Shown here: positions 1 to 6,884 of the stretch, one piece after another
Position numbering within the stretch: the first letter of the stretch is position 1
Layout of the letters: every line of letters starts with the position of its first letter
NCBI GenBank assembly: GCA_016880505.1
Contig: JAEHDI010000952.1
Coordinates: forward strand, 1 to 10,979
Length of the DNA: 10,979 bases
Source of the DNA: Bryobacterales bacterium
Lineage (GTDB): Bacteria; Acidobacteriota; Terriglobia; Bryobacterales; Bryobacteraceae
Reading direction: 5' to 3'
Program-made: the position numbers and the translations under genes
The notes under the pieces: generated by a model
What the model was told of the DNA's origin: nothing
The model's input: the letters and a program-made list of their open reading frames with translations, nothing else
Database searches by the model: none

Positions 1-437
1 ATCTAGAATTCGCCATCCCTTTCATGCCGGAGCAGAAAGATCAAATGCGTGGGAACAGCGGGGTGTACCTGCACGGCAAGTATGAAATCCAGATTCTCGA
101 TTCCTACCACAACCCGACGTATGCGGTTGGCGCTTGCGGCGCGATTTATGGCCAGTCGCCGCCGCTGGTAAACGCGAGCCGGCCACCGGAGCAGTGGCAG
201 TCTTACGACATCATCTTCCATGCGGCGAAGTGTGATGCCGCTGGAAAGCCGACGGCTCCGGCCACCGTCACCGTTCTTCACAACGGTGTGCTGGTGCAGG
301 ACCACGTGAAGGTCGAGAAGAGTACAGGCTGCGGCGAGGAAGGGCCGCTGATGCTACAGGATCACAGCGGATTTCCCGGCGCGCCGCAGACGTCGATGAA
401 GTTCCGAGATATCTGGATACGGCGTTTGGAGGAGTGA
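1..437 (+). CDS. 3-keto-disaccharide hydrolase domain (DUF1080) protein, C-terminal part
   Basis: The reading frame is open from the left edge (first whole codon at 3) to a TGA at 435-437, so only the last 144 codons are present; the ATG at 24 is internal. The visible protein contains RGNSGVYLHGKYEIQILDSY, then a CGAIYG segment and a closing MKFRDIWIRRLEE strand. This is the typical C-terminal pattern of the DUF1080 / 3-keto-disaccharide hydrolase family, a concanavalin A-like beta-sandwich usually secreted and linked to glycoside or 3-keto-sugar processing. A signal peptide cannot be checked because the 5' end is missing. The gene converges on the PEGA gene 32 nt away. The family call is secure; the exact substrate is not known from the sequence. 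Confidence 0.88.
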   Translation, partial: LEFAIPFMPEQKDQMRGNSGVYLHGKYEIQILDSYHNPTYAVGACGAIYGQSPPLVNASRPPEQWQSYDIIFHAAKCDAAGKPTAPATVTVLHNGVLVQDHVKVEKSTGCGEEGPLMLQDHSGFPGAPQTSMKFRDIWIRRLEE

Positions 438-461
438 AGGCACAGGCCGGAGCCCGTGCCT
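438..461. terminator. Stem-loop between convergent genes (possible bidirectional terminator)
   Basis: Directly after the DUF1080 stop codon, AGGCAC (438-443) pairs with GTGCCT (456-461), and GGC (445-447) pairs with GCC (452-454) around a CGGA loop, with one A/C mismatch. No T-run follows on either strand, so this is not a textbook Rho-independent terminator. Its place in a 32-nt convergent gap suggests a role in ending transcription or in mRNA 3'-end stability. Confidence 0.4.
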
Positions 462-469
462 CGTGTGAG

Positions 470-1021
470 TTACTCGCGGGGGATCTTGACTTTCGTCGTT
501 TTGCCAGCCACAACCTCAACGGTCTGGTTGATCTCGCCGTACATGGGTGACGAGCAGCGAAGCTCGTATTTGCCCGGAGGCAGCAACAATCCCGTACCGA
601 CGTGGTTCATCTCCTCGAGATGCCCCACGAAACGGCCATTCAGGTAGACTGCGGAGGTGTCCCCGACAACCATCGACATGAACGTCTCCGGCTTGCCGCG
701 CCCGAATTTCAGAGTCCCGAAGGGTCCCTTCGGTTCGGGCAGCTTTGTGAGCTCGTACTTGAGGTCGGTAACCTCACCGGCCTTGACGGTCACTGTGGTC
801 TTGAAATCCTCGTAGCGGGGATCCTGAAGAACGACTTCGTGGGTTCCTTCTTCGACCTGATACTTCACCGCGAAGGTGTAGCGGACGGCCGGTCCAAGAT
901 ACTTGCCGTCTACGAACAGGCCGGCGTCGCCGGGCTTACCGTGAGCCTTCAGCGTGCCGGTGGCCGCCGTGGCTGGCAGGACCAAGGCCAGACAAAAAAC
1001 TGCCAGAATGATCTGCTTCAT
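470..1021 (-). CDS. Small secreted PEGA-like domain protein
   Basis: A 183-residue protein. The chosen ATG at 1021 gives a clean signal peptide (residues 1-20, MKQIILAVFCLALVLPATAA) and is preceded by GGAGG at 1034-1038, 12 nt upstream. In-frame starts further upstream (1042, 1072) would put that Shine-Dalgarno inside the gene. The mature part holds two PEGA-like beta-rich units, about residues 34-91 (LFVDGKYLG, then EGTHEVVLQDPRYEDF) and 123-180 (VYLNGRFVGHL, then PGKYELRCSSPMYGE). They are separated by a KLPEPKGPFG linker. PEGA domains are short surface or periplasmic modules without known catalysis, and no enzymatic motif is seen here. It lies 132 nt downstream of the xylulokinase gene in the same direction; the gap has a possible promoter, so it may be transcribed separately. 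The stop is TAA at 470-472. Confidence 0.8.
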   Translation of the reverse strand: MKQIILAVFCLALVLPATAATGTLKAHGKPGDAGLFVDGKYLGPAVRYTFAVKYQVEEGTHEVVLQDPRYEDFKTTVTVKAGEVTDLKYELTKLPEPKGPFGTLKFGRGKPETFMSMVVGDTSAVYLNGRFVGHLEEMNHVGTGLLLPPGKYELRCSSPMYGEINQTVEVVAGKTTKVKIPRE

Positions 1022-1072
1022 GTATTTTGTTTTCCTCCACATCTGACGTTTTGGATTACAGCGGATCGCCAC

Positions 1073-1153
1073 TACCTTTATTATGATGCCATTAGACGCA
1101 CACCGGTTGCAGCAACGTGGTCCTGCGCCGACCGTCAGAATTTCCGCCGGATG
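1073..1153 (-). promoter_or_regulatory. Possible promoter/regulatory region of the PEGA gene
   Basis: The 132-nt gap between the xylulokinase stop and the PEGA start contains a minus-strand CATAAT (1080-1085), one mismatch from the -10 consensus, in an AT-richer patch; no good -35 is present. It also holds an interrupted palindrome GTTGC-A-GCAAC (1106-1116) and the 12-mer TTATGATGCCAT (1081-1092), which recurs inverted upstream of the ROK gene. No terminator hairpin with a T-run follows the kinase gene. Confidence 0.25.
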
Positions 1154-2650
1154 CTACTGCAGGTTCTCGATCAGGCCATAGATAGGCCGCAGCGTTGGAT
1201 AGAGCGTCCGGTAGACCTCGTGACCGCGACGGTAGAGCTGAGACTCGTGCGGTCTCGGTAGCACTGAGTCGACCTCCCGAATGACCGCCCGGCAGGCTTC
1301 GGGCACCGAGCCGTAAGCGCCTGTACCTGTCATCGCGAGGATCGCGGCGCCATAGGCCGAGCCTTCCTGTGAGGCTAGCGTCACCACCCGTTTACCGAAG
1401 GTGTCAGCCAACAACTGCCGCCAGAACGGGCTTCGTGCGCCGCCGCCCGAAGCGCGGACGGACTCCACGGCTACGCCCAACTGCTCGATGACGTCGAGGC
1501 AGTCCTTCTGGCTGTAAGAGACTCCTTCGAGCAGCGAGCGAATCAGGTCGGCGCGGGAGTGTTTCGCGGTGATGCCGACCCAGCCACCACGGGCGGTGGA
1601 ATCTAGGTGGGGCGTGCGTTCGCCCATCATGTACGGCAGCCAAAACAGTCCTTGGGAACCGGCAGGCGCCCCGGCGGCTTCGGCGGTGATCGCGTCGTAC
1701 TCGGCGCCCGGTGTGAACTGGTTGCGGAACCACTGGAGGCTCAGGCCCGCACCCTGTGTGACGCCCATGACGTGCCAGGCGCCCTTGACGGCATGGCAGA
1801 AGGTGTGGACGCGGCCCTGTGGGTCGTAGGTGGCCTTCTCCATGTGCGCGAAGACGACGCCGGAGGTGCCGAGCGTGCAAGAGACGATGCCTGGTTCGAC
1901 GATGCCGTTGCCGACGGCGCTCGACGCCTGGTCGCCGCCGCCACCCGCCACCGGCGTACCCTCAATCAGGCCGGTAAGGGCTGCCGCCTCGGCCGTGACC
2001 TGTCCGGTGATGTCGCTCGATTCGTAAACCTTCGGCAGGATCGCGCGGTCGACGCCGAGCCGGTCGGCCATCTGGTTCGACCAACGGCGCATGACGACGT
2101 CGAACAGAGCGGTACCGGACGCATCGGACACCTCCGTGGCGTACTCGCCTGTGAGCTGGAAGCGGACGTAATCCTTCGGCAGGAGCATCTTCCGGACGCG
2201 AGCAAAAGCTGCCGGTTCGTTGTCGCGCACCCACAACAGCTTAGGCAGAGTGAAGCCGGTCAGCACCGGGTTGGCGGTAAATGCTACGACGTTACTCTTG
2301 CCGATGCGCTGATTGATGAAGTCCACCTGCGCCTGGCTGCGCTGGTCGCACCAGATGAGGGCCGGACGGATGACGGCGCTATTCTCGTCGAGCAGCACCA
2401 GGCCGTGCATCTGGCCGGACAATCCCACGCCCTTGATGTTCCTGCCTGAGACCTTGGCCTCAGCCATCACGCCTTGGATCGCTTTCCGGGCGGCGTCCCA
2501 CCAGTCTTCCGGGCGCTGCTCCGCCCAGAGCGGTTTCTCCATGCGCATGTCTTCGTGCGGCGCGGTGAACCCGGCCTTCACCCTGCCCTTCTCGTCCACC
2601 AGGAGCGCGCGGCTTCCGCCGGTACCGATGTCAATGCCCAACCAGTACAT
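1154..2650 (-). CDS. xylB: Xylulokinase (FGGY carbohydrate kinase)
   Basis: A 498-residue FGGY kinase, close to the usual xylulokinase length, predicted to phosphorylate D-xylulose with ATP in the cytoplasm and feed the pentose phosphate pathway. Visible motifs: the N-terminal phosphate-binding strand GIDIGTGGSRALLVD with Asp7; the xylulokinase-typical SGQMHG (78-83); WCDQR (100-104); GGGGDQ with the expected catalytic base Asp240; TLGTSGV (259-265); the second FGGY signature region around 376-396; and the adenine-side ASGGGA (400-405). I chose the ATG at 2650 because GAGGA lies 8 nt upstream. The ATG at 2665, five codons earlier, has no recognisable Shine-Dalgarno. It starts 21 nt after the ROK kinase stop, so the two are probably one operon. 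No xylose isomerase is seen nearby, so another ketose substrate is possible. The stop is TAG. Confidence 0.9.
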   Translation of the reverse strand: MYWLGIDIGTGGSRALLVDEKGRVKAGFTAPHEDMRMEKPLWAEQRPEDWWDAARKAIQGVMAEAKVSGRNIKGVGLSGQMHGLVLLDENSAVIRPALIWCDQRSQAQVDFINQRIGKSNVVAFTANPVLTGFTLPKLLWVRDNEPAAFARVRKMLLPKDYVRFQLTGEYATEVSDASGTALFDVVMRRWSNQMADRLGVDRAILPKVYESSDITGQVTAEAAALTGLIEGTPVAGGGGDQASSAVGNGIVEPGIVSCTLGTSGVVFAHMEKATYDPQGRVHTFCHAVKGAWHVMGVTQGAGLSLQWFRNQFTPGAEYDAITAEAAGAPAGSQGLFWLPYMMGERTPHLDSTARGGWVGITAKHSRADLIRSLLEGVSYSQKDCLDVIEQLGVAVESVRASGGGARSPFWRQLLADTFGKRVVTLASQEGSAYGAAILAMTGTGAYGSVPEACRAVIREVDSVLPRPHESQLYRRGHEVYRTLYPTLRPIYGLIENLQ

Positions 2651-2671
2651 AGATGAAGTCCTCATGATTTG

Positions 2672-3601
2672 TTACTTGTGAGCTTGATCCTTCGCCTGCA
2701 ACGGGAGGTAGGCCGCTCCGAACAGTCCCGCTTCGTTGCCGAGGATAGCCTTGTCGATCCGGGTCCGGGTTTTCTTATATGTAAAGGAACGCGTCTCCAG
2801 CTCGCGAAACATCGTGGGCGCAAAGTAGTCCCATGCCGGCAAGACCCCTCCGCTCAGCAGATACAGAGGAAAGTTAAAGATATTGACGAGGTTTGCCAAA
2901 GCGATTCCGAGGGCGCTTCCCATGCTCTCGAACACCCGCTTCGCGCTCTCATTCCCCTTTAGCGCAAGCCGGTAGACTCCCTCGGACGTGATCTGGTCGC
3001 CGAGGCCGAGCATCCGGGCGGTGGCGACGACGGCCGTGGCCGAGGCGTGTTTTTCGAGGCAGCCACGGTTCCCGCAACCGCATGGGTTGCCTGCCGGATT
3101 CACAGTGATGTGGCCGACTTCCCCGGCCATACCCACGAAGCCGTGGAGCACCTTTCCTCCCGATATGACACCTCCGCCAATGCCGGTCCCCAGGGTCAGC
3201 AAGACCAGGTCATTCACACCCCTTCCGGCTCCCATCCACTTCTCGCCGAGGGCAGCGGCGTTGGCGTCGTTTTCGAGAATGACCGGAGCGTTCAGCCGGC
3301 TCTCGATTTCGTCCCTGACCGGGAAGTCCTCGAAGCCGGGAAGGTTCGGGGATCCGACGACGAGTCCCTTTTCGATGACAATGAACCCAGGGACCCCGAT
3401 GCCGGCGCCGACCAAACCGTCCGCGCCGAGCCGGTCGCGGAGCTTAACGATGGAGGCGACGATGTCGTCAATAACGGCCTCGCGGCCGGCCGAGAGCTTT
3501 GTTCCGCCAGAGGTTTTCCGGAGCACATTGCCGTCCCGGTCAATGGCTGCGGCGCGCAGATTGGTGCCGCCGAGGTCCACTCCAATCGAAAATTCGGCCA
3601 T
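2672..3601 (-). CDS. ROK-family sugar kinase (glucokinase-like)
   Basis: A 309-residue cytoplasmic kinase, standard length for ROK enzymes, which phosphorylate glucose or related hexoses such as N-acetylated amino sugars. Motifs in order: ATP phosphate loop DLGGTN (9-14); the catalytic ENDANAAALGE block, with Asp112 the expected base; TLGTGIGGG (136-144); and the ROK zinc site with His164 (in GEVGH) followed by Cys174, Cys176 and Cys181 in CGCGNRGCLE. All key residues are intact. There is no helix-turn-helix in front of the kinase fold, so this is an enzyme and not a NagC/XylR-type repressor. It is the first gene of a pair with the FGGY kinase. The ATG at 3601 has no clear Shine-Dalgarno, and a TATGAT box sits 8 nt upstream. 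Which hexose it uses cannot be read from the sequence. Confidence 0.92.
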   Translation of the reverse strand: MAEFSIGVDLGGTNLRAAAIDRDGNVLRKTSGGTKLSAGREAVIDDIVASIVKLRDRLGADGLVGAGIGVPGFIVIEKGLVVGSPNLPGFEDFPVRDEIESRLNAPVILENDANAAALGEKWMGAGRGVNDLVLLTLGTGIGGGVISGGKVLHGFVGMAGEVGHITVNPAGNPCGCGNRGCLEKHASATAVVATARMLGLGDQITSEGVYRLALKGNESAKRVFESMGSALGIALANLVNIFNFPLYLLSGGVLPAWDYFAPTMFRELETRSFTYKKTRTRIDKAILGNEAGLFGAAYLPLQAKDQAHK

Positions 3602-3609
3602 GAGATGGC

Positions 3610-3615
3610 ATCATA
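3610..3615 (-). promoter_or_regulatory. Candidate -10 element for the ROK-FGGY kinase operon
   Basis: Read on the minus strand this is TATGAT (one mismatch from TATAAT), with 8 nt between it and the ROK ATG. Transcription would begin at or next to the start codon, giving a leaderless message, which fits the lack of a Shine-Dalgarno. The -35 region at a 17-nt spacing (CTAATC) is poor. It lies in a 60-nt divergent gap. Confidence 0.3.
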
Positions 3616-3661
3616 ACAGATACGCCGGTACGGATTAGCGGCGGGCACTTCTGGAGGTTCC

Positions 3662-4618
3662 ATGGGCACGGTGCATGTGGTTTTTGGCGCGGCGGGTGGT
3701 CTCGGGGCCGCCATTGTTCGAAAGCTGACCGCGGGCGGTGAACCGGTTCGCGCCGTGGTGAGGGATGCAGGAAAAGCGAAGCGGTTATTTGCCGAGCCGG
3801 TGGAGGTTGTGGCCGCGGACGCACGGGACGCCCTGAGCACCCGGCTTGCCTGCCGGGGCGCCTCCGTGGTCTACCACTGCGTCAACGCGCCGTACAACCT
3901 CTGGCGGGAGGTGCTGCCGACGGTCACGGACAACATTCTGGAAGGGGCGCGGTACGAGGAGGCCCGGCTGGTGTTCTCCGGGAACGTTTACGGGTACGGC
4001 TACTTCGACAAACTTCCGGTAACCGAGAATCATCCGCGGGCGGCGCTCACTCGCAAAGGCAGTCTTCGCAATGAATTGGAAGACAAACTGCTTGAGGCGC
4101 ACCAGGCGGGCGACGTACAAGTTGTGATCCCGCGAATGCCGGACTTCTATGGCCCCAACGTGACCAACAAGCTGTACGGGGGCTTGTTCGAGGCTGCGCT
4201 TGCGGGCAAGCGCGCCATGTGGCTCGGAAATGCAGAGCTGCCGCACGACCTGGTGTTTATCGACGACGCGGCCGCTGCCTGTGTCTTGCTGGCGGCAACC
4301 GGAAGCGCATACGGGCAGGCGTGGCACATCACCAGCACGGAAACCCTGACCGGCCGCGAGTTCCTGCGCCTGATTTACCGGACGGCGGGTGCGTCTTTGA
4401 GGGTGTTCGTGGTTGACCGGTTCCTGCTCCGGCTCGGCGGGCTGTTCGACCCGGTGGCTCGGGAGCTCATCGAAATCCTGTATCTGTTCGAGCAACCCCA
4501 AGTGCTGGACGGGACGAAGTTCCAGCAAGCCTTCCCGGAGTTCCGGTACACGCCGCACGTGGAGGCGGTGCGGAGGACGCTGGAGTGGTTCCGGGGGCGG
4601 ACGACCGCCGCTCACTGA
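3662..4618 (+). CDS. Atypical NAD(P)-binding SDR / epimerase-family protein
   Basis: A 318-residue extended-SDR-like protein. The N-terminal Rossmann loop is clear: VVFGAAGGLGAAIV (residues 6-19), a GxxGxxG nucleotide-binding motif, followed by a VVR strand end at 32-34 that may suit NADP. Further features typical of the epimerase/dehydratase fold are VVYHCVNAPY (69-78), LVFSGNVYGYG (103-113) and a substrate-side block RMPDFYGPNVTN (158-169). The usual catalytic YxxxK is not seen: where it would fall, the sequence reads TRKGSLRNELE (130-140). It may therefore be a binding or regulatory member, or use other residues. The ATG at 3662 follows GGAGG (3653-3657) with a short 4-nt spacer. It is divergent from the ROK gene (60-nt gap) and converges on the next gene. 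Substrate unknown. Confidence 0.82.
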   Translation: MGTVHVVFGAAGGLGAAIVRKLTAGGEPVRAVVRDAGKAKRLFAEPVEVVAADARDALSTRLACRGASVVYHCVNAPYNLWREVLPTVTDNILEGARYEEARLVFSGNVYGYGYFDKLPVTENHPRAALTRKGSLRNELEDKLLEAHQAGDVQVVIPRMPDFYGPNVTNKLYGGLFEAALAGKRAMWLGNAELPHDLVFIDDAAAACVLLAATGSAYGQAWHITSTETLTGREFLRLIYRTAGASLRVFVVDRFLLRLGGLFDPVARELIEILYLFEQPQVLDGTKFQQAFPEFRYTPHVEAVRRTLEWFRGRTTAAH

Positions 4619-4622
4619 CGTT

Positions 4623-4639
4623 CGCGGTCCTTCACCGCG
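4623..4639. terminator. GC-rich hairpin between convergent genes
   Basis: In the 21-nt gap between the SDR stop (TGA 4616-4618) and the TAG of the opposing gene (4640-4642), CGCGGT (4623-4628) pairs perfectly with ACCGCG (4634-4639) around the loop CCTTC. No T-run follows on either strand. A bidirectional terminator or 3'-end stabiliser is plausible but unproven. Confidence 0.4.
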
Positions 4640-5707
4640 CTAGGGTTTCGGCGGCTGCTCGGTGGTCTTCTCCGCTGGCAGCGGCTCGGGCGTCTCAAAG
4701 GTGACGGTCGCCTCGGCGGCGAACTTGCGGTAGAGGCGGAATTCGACTTCGTTCTTGACGAGGAACTTGTTCTCGCGCATGCGCACGACCGCTTTCAGGG
4801 GCAGCATGTGCTGCTGGCCCGCGATCTCGGTGTAATCGTAGTCGAGCACGTCGGAGACCTGCTGGATCGGGAAGTCCGCCGGGATGTCCTCGGCTTCGAG
4901 GGTGATCCGCATGACCATTTCGGTGTCGCGATCGACGTAGATCAGCCCCTGGTAGGCGGGGGTGATGTCAAGGCGACGCTCGTAGTCGATCCGCCATTTC
5001 GACTTTGGCTTCGAGACGCGGTACGAAAATACATGAGCCCGTTTGCCGCGAAGCGTGGCCCACCGCTCCCAACGGAACCGCGCCTCTGTCTCCCGCTCGA
5101 AGATCTCGCGCATCATGCTGCCGAACTCGCCGGTCGACGTGGCGCCGCCAATGGACTCGTACGGACGGTCGGTCGTCACACCGTTGATGAGGATGACCTT
5201 GTAGTCCTCTTTTTGCTCGAAGTAGGTGAGCCGGGCGGTGATCACGTCGGCGCGCTGCCAGAACTCGAGGCCGGTGGGGTCGATGTAACGTCGCGTCACT
5301 TGGGTGCAGATGAAATCCGGAAGTTGTTTGATGTACCCGAGCGCGTACTCGCGGACTTTATCCATGATGTGCCGTTGCTCATCGAGACGCGGCGGAGGAA
5401 TGGACGGCTTCTCCGGCTCGGGTGGCTTGCGCTCGGGCGCCGGCAAGGCCTTGGACGCACGCTGGAGCTCGCGGAGCGCTTCGATCGTTTTCGGGCCGGC
5501 TCCGGCCGCCTGCAACTCGACGATCTCCCGCTCGTCGAGGCTCTGGGTGAGCTTGACCGCGCGGAGGTACTCGGCGACGTCCTTGTCCTTGTGCTTCAGT
5601 TCGATGGACGAACGAACGAAAGAGAGAAGTTGGTCGACGGTCAGCCGGGCTTGCGCCCAAACCCCAAGCGTTGCCGCAACCAGCAACAGCGCCTTGGCCG
5701 CGTTCAT
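4640..5707 (-). CDS. Secreted protein of unknown function (acidobacterial-type family)
   Basis: A 355-residue protein with no function I can name. The ATG at 5707 yields a signal peptide (residues 1-20, MNAAKALLLVAATLGVWAQA) and has GGAG 9 nt upstream; the in-frame GTG at 5722 would spoil both. After the signal comes a helical, charged segment (about 22-85), then a proline-rich linker (about 88-107, rich in PEPEKP and IPPPR). A larger conserved-looking region (110-340) follows, with PDFICTQVTRRYID, GGATSTGEFGSMMREIF, RFRWERWATLRGKRAHVFSY and a C-terminal ETPEPLP. The last two thirds are rich in beta-strand-like patterns. I recall similar proteins as a multi-copy family in Acidobacteria; this is from memory, not a search. 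It begins 4 nt after the SGNH stop and its Shine-Dalgarno lies inside that gene, so the two are probably translated together. The single cysteine of the conserved region is in FICTQ. Confidence 0.7.
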   Translation of the reverse strand: MNAAKALLLVAATLGVWAQARLTVDQLLSFVRSSIELKHKDKDVAEYLRAVKLTQSLDEREIVELQAAGAGPKTIEALRELQRASKALPAPERKPPEPEKPSIPPPRLDEQRHIMDKVREYALGYIKQLPDFICTQVTRRYIDPTGLEFWQRADVITARLTYFEQKEDYKVILINGVTTDRPYESIGGATSTGEFGSMMREIFERETEARFRWERWATLRGKRAHVFSYRVSKPKSKWRIDYERRLDITPAYQGLIYVDRDTEMVMRITLEAEDIPADFPIQQVSDVLDYDYTEIAGQQHMLPLKAVVRMRENKFLVKNEVEFRLYRKFAAEATVTFETPEPLPAEKTTEQPPKP

Positions 5708-5711
5708 ACTT

Positions 5712-6806
5712 CTATTCTCCACCGAAGAAGGGGAAGCGGCGCCTCTTGGGCTTCTTGCCGGCGGCCTTGATCTCCTTGTCGATGGCGGCGAGCGCGACCG
5801 GGGCCATCAGCCGGTAGCCTTTGCCATTTGGGTGCAAGCCGTCATCGGCGGAATCCTCCTTGAGCAGCCCAGAGGTATCCGCGAGCTGGCTGAAGTAGTC
5901 GACATAAGCGTAGCCACGTTGATGGCAGAATCCCTCGATCCACGCGTTGAGCTGCCGGATGGTGGCTGGCGGGCGGCGCTTGGTCTGCTCGTAGCGCGGG
6001 TCGTCGCCTTTATGGTAATCGCTGACCGGAAGCAGCGAAGCGAACAGCGGGCGGATGCCGGCGGCCTCGGCGAGGTCGGCGATCATCGTGAGATTATTCT
6101 GGATCGTCTTGACCTCGACGCCTCGCGCGATGTCGTTGGTACCGGCCAGCACGAGCAGGTAGGAAGGCTTGAGGTCGATAACATCAGCTCTCATCCGGCC
6201 GAGCATCTCGCCGGTGATCTGCCCGCTGATGCCCCGGTTGACGAAGTCGCGGTCCGGGAAGTACTCGTTGAGACGCCACCCGTCGGTGATCGAATCGCCC
6301 ATGAACACCACCCTCGGCATGTCGGGTTTCGGTGCCGGCAGCTTACCGTTTGCGGCGGCGTAGCGCCCGAGGTTGTCGCGGTCGGGGTTCCGCAGTTGCG
6401 ACTCCTTGAGTTCGAGCAACGCCCGGAAGTGTGACTCGGCGCGGTCGGCGGTATCGCGCAGTTCCGCGAACTGGCGGCGAGCCTCGTCGGGGAACGGGAA
6501 CGGCTTCGGGATCGAATCGGAGAGCGCCAGGTATGCGCGAAGGTTGGCGAGAAACGTGTAGGTGACGCCGGCGTTCTGCGCGCCGGTGGCTTTCAGCGTC
6601 ACCACCGCCTGGCGTACGTTCTCAGATACAGGCGCGCCCGCGCGGGCGAGCTCGGGAACGGCAACCCTGGTGGAATCGAGCAACTGCACGGCACGGTCGA
6701 ACAGTTTGAGGGCGTCGGGGTTCGACAGCAGTGCGTTCTGCTGGGTCCACGACGCCGGAGCGGACAGCAGAAGCGCAATCCAAATGGTGAACAAGCGAAA
6801 TCTCAT
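5712..6806 (-). CDS. Secreted SGNH/GDSL-family hydrolase (acylhydrolase/esterase)
   Basis: A 364-residue protein with all four SGNH blocks: block I GDSITDGW with nucleophile Ser172; block II Gly192 in NRGISG; block III GTND with Asn224; and block V DGLHPNGKGY with Asp322 and His325. The family hydrolyses ester bonds, often removing acetyl or acyl groups from carbohydrates. I chose the ATG at 6806 because it gives a signal peptide (MRFRLFTIWIALLLSAPASW) and has GGAG 5 nt upstream; a longer start at 6878 would put 24 residues before the signal. Between the signal and block I is an extra, mostly helical region (about 25-155), rich in Ala, Arg and Glu, so the protein is longer than a minimal SGNH domain. 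The C-terminus is a basic tail (KKPKRRRFPFF). It follows the response regulator after 78 nt and overlaps the signals of the next gene. Confidence 0.88.
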   Translation of the reverse strand: MRFRLFTIWIALLLSAPASWTQQNALLSNPDALKLFDRAVQLLDSTRVAVPELARAGAPVSENVRQAVVTLKATGAQNAGVTYTFLANLRAYLALSDSIPKPFPFPDEARRQFAELRDTADRAESHFRALLELKESQLRNPDRDNLGRYAAANGKLPAPKPDMPRVVFMGDSITDGWRLNEYFPDRDFVNRGISGQITGEMLGRMRADVIDLKPSYLLVLAGTNDIARGVEVKTIQNNLTMIADLAEAAGIRPLFASLLPVSDYHKGDDPRYEQTKRRPPATIRQLNAWIEGFCHQRGYAYVDYFSQLADTSGLLKEDSADDGLHPNGKGYRLMAPVALAAIDKEIKAAGKKPKRRRFPFFGGE

Positions 6807-6824
6807 CGGGTCTCCAAAACCCGA
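6806..6824 (-). promoter_or_regulatory. Ribosome-binding-site hairpin of the SGNH gene
   Basis: On the minus strand TCGGGT (6819-6824) pairs with ACCCGA (6806-6811) around the 7-nt loop TTTGGAG, so the Shine-Dalgarno GGAG sits in the loop and the stem reaches the A of the start codon. This geometry could modulate translation initiation. Confidence 0.35.
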
Positions 6825-6884
6825 GTTTGACAGATGCGAAAAAGCGGGCGCAAGAGCGGACCAGCGCGGCACCTTCACGCGCGA

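Noticed and set aside
2..11. Adjacent XbaI and EcoRI recognition sites at the left edge, suggestive of a cloning linker
   Set aside because: The bases read through in frame as LEFAIPF, which fits the DUF1080 protein leading into its conserved block, so they are natural coding sequence.
1607..2449. Long plus-strand open frame opposite the xylulokinase gene
   Set aside because: It lies wholly antisense to a gene with full family motifs, has no recognisable domain, and such frames are common opposite GC-rich genes.
4808..6434. Overlapping long plus-strand frames (4808-5770 and 5304-6434) opposite the SGNH and unknown genes
   Set aside because: They are antisense to genes with signal peptides, Shine-Dalgarno sites or catalytic motifs, and their own translations show no domain.
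6827..6832. Perfect TTGACA -35 box on the plus strand
   Set aside because: No -10 box at a suitable spacing (17 nt later reads GCAAGA) and it would drive transcription antisense to the response regulator.
6807..6884. Terminator between the regulator and the SGNH gene
   Set aside because: A minus-strand run of five T is present, but no stable stem directly precedes it; the only nearby arms (GCGCG/CGCGC) are short and distant.
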